From NCBI GenBank assembly GCA_004802705.1, contig SGPL01000157.1:1-60619 (forward strand): a stretch of DNA of 60,619 bases, written 5' to 3'. Positions 50,701 through 59,964 of this stretch are shown piece by piece. Positions within the stretch are counted from its first letter, which is position 1, and every line of letters begins with the position of its first letter. The notes beneath the pieces were generated by a model. The model was not told the origin of the DNA. It saw only the letters and a list, made by a program, of their open reading frames with translations, and did no database searches. The stretch is from Bondarzewia mesenterica (lineage: Eukaryota > Basidiomycota > Agaricomycetes > Russulales > Bondarzewiaceae). The position numbers were made by a program, and so were the translations under genes.

Positions 50701-50958
50701 TTCTGATAATGCGAAGTTAGTTGTGTGAGCAGCATAGAGATTATGGACCTACTCTCTAAGTTTATGACAATACTGTTCCCAGTGATAGGACCGAGCTTCT
50801 ATATCCTCATCTGTGAACGCGGAGGATGATGGTTCTGGACACCAATTGGGAGAGCCACAGTCAAGTAAAATATGGACATCGTCGACTTGAAGGAGATATG
50901 CGAGAGGAACTGTTCTAGAAGAGCGAGCAGAACCAGAGAGAGGCGTGAACGTGAGCAT
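47744..50958 (-). CDS. CFT2: cleavage and polyadenylation factor subunit Cft2/CPSF100
   Basis: Subunit of the mRNA 3'-end processing machinery, the inactive partner of the endonuclease Ysh1/CPSF73. The N-terminal metallo-beta-lactamase half starts MLTFTPLSGSARSS, LAYLLQVDDVHILLDCG, with LVLLSHGDLAHSGLYSYA. The usual HxHxDH zinc motif is degenerate there, as expected for CPSF100. The beta-CASP half has GLTITPFSAGHTLGGTIWKI, ILYAVDMNHMRERHLDG, DPKLILAVPASLSHGPSR and the acidic insert DEDEDSDSDSDDEEEQD. The C-terminal domain contains RCEV-like VEVQLACRLLFVDLEGLNDG, HAPPRATDALIESC and ends LHALVAA. The ATG at 50958 is chosen; the in-frame codon upstream is GTG. Around ten introns are present. Confidence 0.93.
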
Positions 50959-51199
50959 CTCAGACACCGAACGAGTCTGCTAACTTCCCGATCCACACTG
51001 TCCGCCGATGGATACAAACGTCCTATCACGATAGAAATACAGAGCCGATGGACAAACCTCCTTAGATGGAAAGCGGAACACGTCTAGCAGAGTTCTGGTC
51101 GAGATACAGTATTATTCGCGCGAGACGGTCGTCCAAGTCGACCGCGGTAGTATTGGAAATTAAATTAGTATAATTATAATATAGAAAAGCAAGCAGCAT

Positions 51200-51289
51200 G
51201 GCCGACTAGCTCAGTTGGTTAGAGCGTCGTACTAATACTTATCATATTACGTGATGCGAAGGTCTTGGGTTCGATCCCCACGTTGGCCA
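51200..51289 (+). tRNA. tRNA-Ile (AAT), with a 16-nt intron
   Basis: A cloverleaf can be folded. The acceptor stem GGCCGAC pairs with GTTGGCC (one G-U), the D-arm is GCTC...GAGC, and the anticodon stem TCGTA pairs with TGCGA. The loop carries anticodon AAT at 51234-51236. The intron sits at 51238-51253, one base after the anticodon, the canonical place. The T-arm is TTGGG/CCCAC around TTCGATC, with a T-C mismatch at its base pair next to the acceptor stem. The discriminator base is A51289. Box A (TAGCTCAGTTGG) and box B (GGTTCGATCCC) are intact. Confidence 0.9.
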
Positions 51290-51502
51290 TACATTTTGAA
51301 GTGTTTTTGCAATTTTTATCCTTGGCTATGGGAGGTGAAAAGCGCGCCCAATATTATATTGTCCTTTGTCGCTGTATTGTCGTCTTTGCGTACTACTTGA
51401 GTCTACGAGGAGACTTCCCTAGATTGTAATCACAAACAATAGCAATTGGATCCTGCAGAAATCTTCAATTCTAGATCGTAGCATCCCGAGACCTCCGAGA
51501 CA

Positions 51503-52713
51503 ATGTCTGGCTCTTACGATCATCTCCTTCCTCCTTCCTGGAAAACCCAAGTGTCTGCCTGGCTAGCCGAAGACACACCGTCCTTTGATTATGGTGGATT
51601 CGTAGTCGGCGAGGCCCAACGCGAGGCCTTCCTACTCGGTAAGGGGTCACAACGGGCCGTGCTTGCGGGTTCACCTTTCGTGACCGAAATATTCGAGCAG
51701 CTAGGTTGCGAGTCAGTAACCTTCCTCCATCTCGTCATTTAGATGTCATTTGAAGGAGATTGTGTTTGATTTTGGTTCCAGGGTGGAATGGCATGTGAAG
51801 GAGGGCGACTGGTTCGAGCCTGTGAAACATATCGCGACGGTGCGAGGCAAGGCAAGGCACCTCTTGCTTGGGGAGCGTGTTGCGCTTAATTTATTGGCGA
51901 GATGCAGTGGGATCGCGACAAAGTGAGTCGGATTACTTGTCCCCTAATCTTGCCGTATTGACTGCGTCGTGTCCCATCAACTGCTTCATATGCATGAAAG
52001 GTCAAAGCGAATCAAGGATCTTGCCAAGAGCTACGGATTCGAGGGCATAATTGCGGGGACACGCAAGACCACTCCGGGTATGCAGAAGTATTTTATCTTT
52101 CCTTCATGCGACTGAAACGACTGGATTGCAGGGTTCCGTCTGGTGGAAAAGTATGGCATGATCGTTGGCGGTATTGATCCCCACCGACACGATCTCTCCA
52201 GCATGATCATGCTCAAGGACAACCACATCTGGTCTTCTGGTCCGTCTCCTTTCCTCCGCTGCCTGATTACTATCATCTCATCGCCTGCCTTCAGGTTCAA
52301 TCACCGCAGCTATCCAAAAGGCCCGATCTGTCGGCGGCTTCTCGCTTCTGCTCGATGTTGAAGTGCGCACTGAAGCCGAAGCAGACGAAGCTATCGCAGC
52401 GGGCGCGGATGTTATCATGCTTGACAACATGGAGGGGGGCGAACTGATCAGCGTCGCCAGGCGTCTGCGCGAGCGTTGGACGGGGAAAAGACGGTTCCTA
52501 CTCGAATCCAGTGGGAACATCACAGAGACAAACCTTCTAGAAAGGGCTATAAATGGTCTGCTGCCCTCATCAAAGCGTCCTCCTTCCCGTCAAAGAAACT
52601 CACTCTTTTGTGATGTAGATATCGATATCCTGAGCACGAGCGCAGTGCATCAGTCGGTCCAGCACATCGACTTCAGCCTCAAGATTCAAATGCCAAAACT
52701 CGATCAAGCGTGA
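51503..52713 (+). CDS. BNA6: quinolinate phosphoribosyltransferase (nicotinate-nucleotide pyrophosphorylase)
   Basis: Converts quinolinate and PRPP to nicotinate mononucleotide, carbon dioxide and pyrophosphate, the last step of de novo NAD synthesis by the kynurenine route. Six exons (51503-51711, 51782-51922, 52001-52077, 52132-52239, 52295-52555, 52619-52713) join to 296 residues, normal for the family. Motifs: [29 protein letters not shown], the substrate-binding [10 protein letters not shown] and [29 protein letters not shown], then [28 protein letters not shown] and LLESSGNIT. It ends IQMPKLDQA. The start [13 protein letters not shown] follows the tRNA gene by about 210 bp. It ends 139 bp from the stop of the ACMSD-like gene on the other strand. 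Confidence 0.95.
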
Positions 52714-52852
52714 AGGAAAAGGAATGATATGATTGTCGCATATATATTTGCGAAAGGGAAAGAAATGTGTATGCAATTTTAGATGTTGTACAATATACAC
52801 CCAATTGACCCTGTACGACTCCATGCAAATCATCTATCATTCATTTGACACC

Positions 52853-54195
52853 TTAGACAAGGTTAAACAACGTTAGCGCATTCCCTCCTTGGACACCATC
52901 TTTATCTTCCGCAGACCACCCGGAAACGCTGTCAATAGCTTCCAAGTTCTCTACCACACTTCGCCACTTATCCGTGTCGTTCAAAGGGGGAAAGAACGGG
53001 TGATCAGTTCCGAAGAGCATCCGCTTGCTCCCCTCGTTCCTCTCTCCTTCCACAGCCGCTTTGTGTGCACCGTTTTGCTGATCATATCGTGCCGCACGAC
53101 CGACTGTGTCGCTCACGAAACCGAGTTCGGCGGAGCCGTAGGCGACGGCATCGTAGTAGAGGCGACCGATGTACCAACGCGCATCGTGTTGCAGGCGAGA
53201 GGCTACGACAGGATCGTGCGCTATGCACGAGGCCAGACGCGAGGACAGCTGTGGTAAAGCTCCGCCAGAGTGTGCAAGGAGGATGCGCAGCCGTGGGTAC
53301 CTGTCCAAGACACCTGCGAGTATTACGCGAGTAATGGCCTGCACATTTTTTGGTTAGTTTTCACAGTGAGATGACAGCAGATGCGATAATAGATGCTGCG
53401 CACAGTAGTCGTCTCGAAGGGGAAGCCCAACGCCAACGGAAGAACATGTCCGTTATCGAGATCGCCCCAGGACTGTCCGCCTACACCGTAGTGCGGATGC
53501 AAAAATACGACAAGACCAGTTTCGGCCAGGGCCGCCCAGAGAGGTTCAAGTTCGGGATCGTCGAGTCCTTTTCCAGCACCTCGTGTGCCAAGGATGACAC
53601 CGCGGATGTGGGGGTGAGATGCGGCGAGATCGGTCACGGCGGATGGGAGGGAGGCGGATGGTGCACCTGGTACGAGGGGCAGGAGACCAAATCCGTATAG
53701 GCGTTTGAGTGGAGTCGCGCTTGGAGATGAGATGATTGGAGAGGTCGAACAGTAAGACTCTAGATCGGCGTTAAGTTCGCGTGCAAGGGTTTGTGCAGCA
53801 GAGAAGGAGAGGAAGTCCAGCCACGGGTTGGCCGTGCTGAAGATACAGTAAGAGAATACACACAAAAAAAGTGTCGTTTGCCTACCTTACGATGGAAATG
53901 TCAATCCCATGCTTGTCCATGAACTTCAATTTCTCATCTCTATCCCAGTACTGCGTAATAAATAACATGTTCAGGACGTGGCTGACTTCTTCGGCAATCA
54001 GAAACTTACCTGAGGGCCGATGGGCCGTCCCCCACTGGGTTCGTTGTCAAGAATTACCAGGCGATCTTCCGTCTGACCCGATGGCGCAGAACGCGAGAAA
54101 ATGCGAGGTGCAGCAGTGCGAGATCGCAAGACTGAAGCATACCGCGGTAGATAGACATGGGTATGGATGTCGACTACGAGTCTCGATAGAGCCAT
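52853..54195 (-). CDS. ACMSD-like amidohydrolase (probable decarboxylase)
   Basis: Member of the amidohydrolase-2 family that includes 2-amino-3-carboxymuconate-6-semialdehyde decarboxylase (ACMSD) and related nonoxidative decarboxylases. The protein begins MALSRLVVDIHTHVYLPRYA, with the metal-binding HxH. It continues YWDRDEKLKFMDKHGIDISI, STANPWLDFLS, IRGVILGTRGAGKGLDDPEL, VVFLHPHYGVGG (metal or catalytic His), ILLAHSGGALPQL and KRMLFGTDHPFFPP with the final metal aspartate, ending LTLFNLV. These residues and the order match ACMSD. ACMSD removes the precursor of quinolinate, so it competes with the pathway served by the neighbouring BNA6. That link and the exact substrate are inference; gamma-resorcylate decarboxylase-like roles are possible. 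Confidence 0.85.
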
Positions 54196-54465
54196 TGCTG
54201 ATCAGCTAGGTGAGCACCCTGTTGAGTATGAAGGGAAGTTTGGAGGACGAGATATGAGGACATCTCGAAGATACTTAAGTATATGATAAAAACAAGGAGT
54301 ACTCACTCGCGATCGGAGAGGGACCAGATGGATAGGAAATATAATTTTCGAGTATCCGGTTCCGTCGCCCACGTGCTTTCTTCCCGCAATCTTGCCTGCG
54401 GCCAGGCTGCAAACCGAAACTTGGAACTCACCCAAACCGTTGTACATATTCTAATAGGTCTTGAG

Positions 54466-56221
54466 ATGCTGCATGACAAAACATCCACACCGTTACTCAA
54501 AACCGTCGATGATATTGAATGGGCTCGGAAAGAGGTTTTTCTTCGAAAATATTTCTGCACCACCAAACCAACTGACGCCGCGCCTACCGTATTTGCAGTT
54601 ATCAAGTGTAGCGAGTACACTTAGCCTCGTCCAGGAGCGCCTTTCTACTGCGCTTCGGACAGTCGTAGAAGAGAATTCAGTGCTCAGCGAGAGAGTTCGT
54701 GAACTTGAGGATTCGACAGGCGACATTCACCGGCTGCGCATGGAGAATGAGAGGCTTGTAGAGAGGTTCAAAGGCATGACATGGACACCTGATCAAGACG
54801 AGCTCGTGCGAGAGCGCGATGATGCACTCAGGAAGTTGGAAAATATGCGTAACGTCATGAGAGACTTATTGTGTGAGCAAAGGGTGAGCTCATTCTGTGA
54901 TGCCATCGGAAGATTCATCCTCACACATCTTTCTCGATTTGAAGGCAAAACGTTGACATAAGACTTGGAGACGAAGATCCTGAGAATGAAATACGCACAA
55001 TGCATTCAGAATCTGGAAGCAGCACGCCTAGAACAGTGGGAAGTGCCATCGAAACGCAAACCAGTACTGTCTCGTTGCCACTGACAAACATGACTATTGT
55101 ACTCGATGCCTATAAACCGCCATCCTCTTCTACCACTTCGATAACGGGCCCTCCAACAGGCGCAGGGGAAGGGTTCGTTCTTGGCGCGCCGTTCTCTGCT
55201 TCTAAGGTAACGGCTACGCAGAAGTCTGCTCACGGACGAATGCGTCGCCGGACATCGAGCAACATCACGAACAGCCCTGTGCAACAGCTTTTGAGCACAC
55301 CTCAGCGCATGTTAGAGCTCAGTCCAGGATCGAGCGACTCGGGAATGTCTGTGCGCTATGATCCGCAGGCCTCGCCAGCGTTTGTATCAGGAGTCGGAGC
55401 CAAGTGGCGGATCCACTTCTCGAAACCGCCTGCATCGATTAAGGTCCTTGAAGGCCCTATGGAAACAGATGAGCTGATCGGCATTCCGGGTCTGGACCAG
55501 GAAACCGTAAGTACTCGTCCCTCTTACTCATAAAAAGTCAAAACCTCATATCTGCCATAACATGGCGAGTAGATTAGTTCCCTCAACAGGTAAACATATG
55601 TCGAGTTCCACCTGTTTTTATTAGATTTTCCTAACTTCAGGTGCAGTCTTCACAGACTTCAAACTGATACGATGCGGATCCATGTTAGTGGATCAAACGC
55701 CTTCATTTACGACCCTGTCATCTTGGAAGGTCCGTCGGGATCATACATCGTTGACTGGAATCGACCGAAAGTGAACCGTAATGTGGCCTCGTACATTTCC
55801 GGCGCGTCGAAAGACAAGGGCGCGTTGAACACATTTATTTTCTCCACCAAAAAGGTGTGTTCACTCCCCACACCGCACCTGCTACTTACTCGAAGCACGG
55901 ATTGACGCGCACACGAGTCTCAGGGCGGCTGGTTCCGCCTTGGGTTGCAGAACTGGATAGTCGCGAATGTGCGCCCTATATGGCCGATGCTCGCGCCGAA
56001 GGTAAGCCTGTTCTTCCATCTCGTCTCGTCTCCTTACCCCCGTAGGCCGACGTTCACGTCTCTTTACGTGTAAACAGGCTCAGCGCGCACTTGCTATGCG
56101 CCGCGCTCGTGGACTCTCTTTGACGGACGTATCGCGTCTGCTAGAGCAAGACGAACTTGTTCAGTTCGCGGTGGAGCTGCGGGCAGCGTCCTCACCGTCT
56201 GCGAGCTCGCAGGGAGAGTGA
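54466..56221 (+). CDS. hypothetical protein with N-terminal coiled coil and a conserved-looking C-terminal module
   Basis: Not recognised. A consistent model has seven exons: 54466-54534, 54599-54870, 54963-55506, 55573-55589, 55656-55854, 55924-56001 and 56078-56221, summing to 440 residues. The N-terminal third is a coiled coil (QERLSTALRTVVEENSVLSE, MENERLVERFKGM, RERDDALRKLENMRNVMRDL). A low-complexity Ser/Thr/Pro part with RRRTSSNITNSPVQ (possible phosphosites) follows. The C-terminal part looks folded: KWRIHFSKPPASIKVLEGP, SGSNAFIYDPVILEGPSG, FIFSTKKGGWFRLGLQNWIV, VRPIWPMLAPK, then a basic helix. Exon 4 is a 17-nt micro-exon needed to keep the frame, and the acceptor after it could also be 55641. 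The donor at 54535 (GTTTTT) is weak, so the first exon is the least sure. Confidence 0.55.
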
Positions 56222-56523
56222 GAGAGTCTGCTTTGTAATCTGCCTGCCATATGCTCAATCGGGAGGCACATCTGAGTGTAAGTTAGTTGCAATGTTTGAG
56301 CGTGCTCTATCTTGTGTTTAGTTTCAGAATGTTCAGCCCGCGCCGTACGGGCTTTCTTCATCCAATCTGCCTTGGCACGTTTTCATGGATGGGTGACATT
56401 TCCCGCGACTGTGTTTGACGCAGGAGACTAATGTAGGTATGCGTCTGCACTCTGCAGTTACGTGAAGACATGCGATGGGCCTCGCATGGATGGGGCAATC
56501 TTGAAAGGTTATCTGGCCATCGG

Positions 56524-56563
56524 GCGATATCAGGCGATATCCTGCGATATCCTGCGATATCCC
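56524..56563. repeat. 10-bp tandem repeat, four copies
   Basis: Four head-to-tail units GCGATATCNN: GCGATATCAG, GCGATATCCT twice, GCGATATCCC. Each holds the palindrome GATATC. Confidence 0.85.
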
Positions 56564-56702
56564 AATGTTACCTGTAAGCGATTACGTATCTGACGAGATA
56601 TCTACGTAAGTACATGTGTACGTGCTGATAATTTCACATGAGAAGATCCGCTGCAACAGCGCTCCAGTATTCTTTCTTCCATGCATGCGAACGTTGTACA
56701 AA

Positions 56703-56740
56703 TGTTCAACCGTTCAAACGTCCAACGTCCAACGTTCAAC
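56703..56740. repeat. short tandem repeat CGTTCAA/CGTCCAA
   Basis: Starting from TGTTCAAC, the unit CGTYCAA recurs four more times head to tail up to about 56739. Confidence 0.75.
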
Positions 56741-57257
56741 AATTACGTCCTTCACAGTGTGTAGATTTACTCATTGCTTACACTCTTTAGGACTTGTCTT
56801 GATAAATGCAATCTAGCAGAGTCATTTACTGACTCATGCATGGAAGAAAGTCGCTAGGTATTCGACTAAATGTCCGAGTAGATACGAGGAACAGTAGAAA
56901 ACTAAAAGTAGTCGGGATCTAAGGTACAAGGATACAACAACCACGACCGTCCCAATGCGTCAGTGAAGAGGTCATTGCTGCAGTCAGACTCCCAACAAAC
57001 AGCGTCAATTCGTCACCGTGAGCAACAGCGCAATGTTTCGATTGGCCATGAAACGAGAATACGAGCCCAAGAAGCGTAGTCGGAAACCATACCCAAGATG
57101 CGACTGAGCGATGGAGGATTGTAAATAAAGGAGCGATGTGTGCGAGGTGCACAGAAATTAATAAGTAGGGAAGTCTGTCCGCACACTTATGAATGCCATC
57201 GACAAAAGGAATTCGAAACGTCGAGAGAGAGGTGGGACGTAAGAACACTTGCTCGGC

Positions 57258-57987
57258 TTACGCGAAGAAGTAACCGATGACGAGCACGGCGGCGAGAACG
57301 CCCTGGCTGCCAAACGAACTACGAGTGGCGGCATTAGACGAGGAAGGAGAGGTGCCAGTCTGGGAGCTCGTAGGATTCAGGTTGGCGACGGTGTTGCTGC
57401 TAACGGCCGAGGAGGCAGTCGAGATCGCGCTCCTAATGATCAATCACCACCAGTCAGTATGTCACGTGTCAGACAATTTGTGTTCGTTTCATAATTGCTG
57501 ATACTCACGAAGACCCGGAGAACGTGCCGCTGCTGCTACTACTAGCGGTAGAGGAGGCAGACGACACACTAGAGTTGGATTGGGTAATGGCGAACTCGCT
57601 CGACTGGGCGTAGATGGTGCTGGTGTGCGTTGTGTCCTGGACGATGTTCACACGGAAGCCCTGGCCGACCGGGAAGCCTCCGCTAGGAGCACTGACGGTT
57701 TGGTTGCCCGTGGTACCATCGACAAAGGCCTTGAGGACCTCGTCAGTAGGCAAGATGCTACGGTCCTAAAGCAGACAGGAGTTGAAGTAGACAAGAAAGC
57801 ACAGTGAGCAGAAAGAACATGCCTGGTTGGTCAGGATCAGGGTGAAATTGGTCGCATCGGTATCAACGCGGTCCCAGGTAACGTTGTTGGACCCCGCGGT
57901 CGTCCACCCCTGACTCTGGTTGGGCGTGACGACCTGGTACGCGAGGGCAGAGGCGACGAAGGAGATGATAGCGAGAACGGTGCGCAT
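57258..57987 (-). CDS. GPI-anchored cell-wall protein with Kre9/Knh1-like domain
   Basis: Three exons (57823-57987, 57509-57765, 57258-57432) join to 198 residues. A signal peptide, MRTVLAIISFVASALAYQVV, is followed by the Kre9/Knh1-type domain found in many fungal surface proteins: TPNQSQGWTTAGSNNVTWDR, then NFTLILTNQ, GFPVGQGFRVNIVQ and SEFAIT. A Ser/Thr-rich stalk and a hydrophobic C-terminus (GVLAAVLVIGYFFA) preceded by small residues fit a GPI-attachment signal. It probably sits in the cell wall; the yeast relatives affect beta-1,6-glucan. The ATG at 57987 is preferred because it directly begins the signal peptide. Intron 1 (57766-57822) starts with GC, the second GC-AG intron in the window. 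The gene is divergent from the small gene at 58085. Confidence 0.86.
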
Positions 57988-58084
57988 GATGAAGAATGCA
58001 GTTGACAAGGGGATTTGGGATGAGTAGAGTCACTCGACGATGGAAGAAAAGGAAGAAGGAACGTGTACACGTCGAGGTTGAGGT

Positions 58085-58504
58085 ATGGGCGATAAATTTG
58101 CGGAAAGTTACTCGTTAAGCTCAGGGTTAGGCTTTAAAGAGCTGTCTCGACGACGGCCACACAAGCCCGACTTCGTCTCGCCCGCCATGCAACGGCACGT
58201 GCCGACTTATCCCGCGCATGTCCATCAAATATTGCAACACATTGATTCGCCCGCCGTCAAAGATTGCTGGATCTATCGAGCGTTGACCGGACTTTTGTTG
58301 ACGTACAGGCAGCGGCCGAGGGGCCAGCCTTCAATGCCAAGACTAGACGCGTGCTTTTACAAAAATATTTCCTCGGTACAGCATCTGAATCCGCATGGAC
58401 AGCCTCGGCGTACCTCAAGCTTGACGGTAGGATATCCCTCGAGTCCCAACTGTCGCTCATATATGTTGTTCCGCACATCTTCTTCACATAACTCAGAAAA
58501 ATGA
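58085..58504 (+). CDS. possible small protein of 98 residues, unknown
   Basis: Not recognised. Three exons with canonical borders (58085-58255, 58309-58426, 58497-58504) give 98 residues: MGDKFAESYSLSSGLGFKEL, a basic part RRRPHKPDF, PAHVHQILQHIDSPA, then FNAKTRRVLLQKYFLGT and an end at LKLDEK. The intron 58256-58308 is 53 nt with a GTTGAC branch-like site. The protein lacks a signal peptide, membrane segment or known motif. The start lies only 97 bp from that of the divergent Kre9-like gene. Unspliced, the first frame stays open to the same stop, so splicing is not forced. Evidence is limited to coherent splice sites and composition. Confidence 0.4.
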   Translation: MGDKFAESYSLSSGLGFKELSRRRPHKPDFVSPAMQRHVPTYPAHVHQILQHIDSPAVKDCWIYRALTGLLLTYRQRPRGQPSMPRLDACFYKNISSVQHLNPHGQPRRTSSLTVGYPSSPNCRSYMLFRTSSSHNSEK

Positions 58505-58602
58505 AATAAAAAAAAACGCACCAATGCAGCTTAACCTAACAGGTGCATTTAAAAACCGGCACTACAATGTCACAAAATAATCAAATTACCTTCTCACAAG
58601 CG

Positions 58603-59964
58603 TCATGACCCTACCTTCGAGAGCATCTCCTCCGCTTCGGACCACAGGTCCCGCTGGCCCCACACACCCGCCACAGCACAGATCACCATCCAGCATGAGA
58701 CCTCTCCCATCTCGCTGCGTCCCGCAGCCTTCTTCCCCTTCAGATCAGTATCTCCACGTTTTGCGTAGAACCCGAAGTAGACCCAAACAGACTCGCGCAA
58801 GTGCCCGCAAGCCGCTGATCTCATCTCCAGAACAGAAGTCATCCACGCGTCCGAGAAGGACGAAAATCCATCGCGCATGGCTTTCTAGTGGGACATGCAC
58901 TGGTGCTGTTGAACTCGGATCAAGTGATTCAAGATGAAGATTGAACCAATGTGTGAAGTACATAAGCAGGTGAAGAGACATGCGCTAAGAGAAGTCAAAG
59001 ATAGTCAGTTATCGTTGCTCAAAAAATCGAAGTGCACCCACATGATCGATATATTGAAGCAAATTTGGCGTTGGCTCTCGTGGTACCAATGTGGGGCTAG
59101 GTTCCTGTGGTGTCTGCACACTGTCACTGCCATTCACCTTCGCAGCGTCTCCGGTAACCGCTCCCTGGAATGACCCCGAAGCAAGCACGCCCTCTCGAGA
59201 ATCCGTATCACTCACCCGCATCTCCGCATCGTGCATGTTCGTGAGCTGATCCTTTTCTGTCGTCCCCACGACCCATTCATCCATGTTATTCTCATACGCC
59301 AACATCCTGCGTGGCCGAGACGCTCCCTGAACGCTCACTGGCCCAGCCTGCCCTCCGCCTTTTGGCTTCGCTTGTTTTGTGACATGCGGAGGATCCCACA
59401 CCGAAGAAGGCGATCCAGCGAGGAACTCCCACCATGCATCGCGCTCTTTTTTATCCGGCATGAGTCTTTGACCACGTGTGCGCGGAATGGGGAGGTGAAC
59501 GTGGATCGTCGGCTGCTTTACGTTCTGGAATCGACGTCAGTCAGCAGCAGCACGAAAGAATAATGATTATGTGCGAGGAAAATACGTACCTTCCGGAAAT
59601 TGACAAACCGGCGAATGAAGATCTCACGCCATTCTTCGGATGGCAGCCGAATTTTTTTTGGGACCGGGAAGGACTTGGATTCCGACGACGGTATGGTTTC
59701 AGGAAGAGTTACTTCGTATGGATTTTGAACGCGCGTGATGGCTGGTAGCTTACGTGCGTCTCTCCTGCAACATAGCGAGTGAGCCAGCAAAAACAAGTGA
59801 GTGGATATGACGCACCTAACGGTAAAGAGATATTGTAAGCCATCCATAGGCTCTCCAACAAAATCAGCGGGGAGATTTGCGACAGGGAGGGTCTGTCTGA
59901 GGCCATATGCAGGCTCGCCTTCATTACCTTCATCGTCGCGCTTCCGCTTGTGAGCAGGAGCCAT
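58603..59964 (-). CDS. Gemin2/SIP1-like protein (snRNP assembly)
   Basis: Partner of SMN that holds the Sm ring during spliceosomal snRNP assembly. The N-terminus MAPAHKRKRDDEGNEGEPAY is followed by GLRQTLPVANLPADFVGEPM and GLQYLFTVRRDARKLP, the conserved Gemin2 segment that lies along the Sm proteins. EEWREIFIRRFVNFRK, WWEFLAGSPSSVW and a divergent, acidic Ser/Thr-rich linker come next. The C-terminal helical domain (MSLHLLMYFTHWFNLHLE, HARWIFVLLGRVDDFCSGDE, LRALARVCLGLLR, SCWMVICAVAGVWGQRDLW) binds SMN. Near 58745 two frames meet; a 43-nt intron (GTGGAG...CAG with a CTGAT branch-like site) joins them in phase, so no frameshift is needed. The start at 59964 is a good ATG before a basic N-terminus. 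Confidence 0.86.

Larger units (their letters stand above)
56222..57257. other. intergenic region with two short tandem repeats
   Basis: 3' flanks of the coiled-coil gene (+) and the Kre9-like gene (-). Apart from the two repeats listed separately, nothing is seen. A 109-codon minus opening at 56919-57248 begins at a non-ATG codon and has no motif. Confidence 0.55.

Noticed and set aside
58700..58800. Apparent frameshift in Gemin2
   Set aside because: A 43-nt GT-AG intron with a branch-like site joins the two frames in phase, so no lesion is needed.
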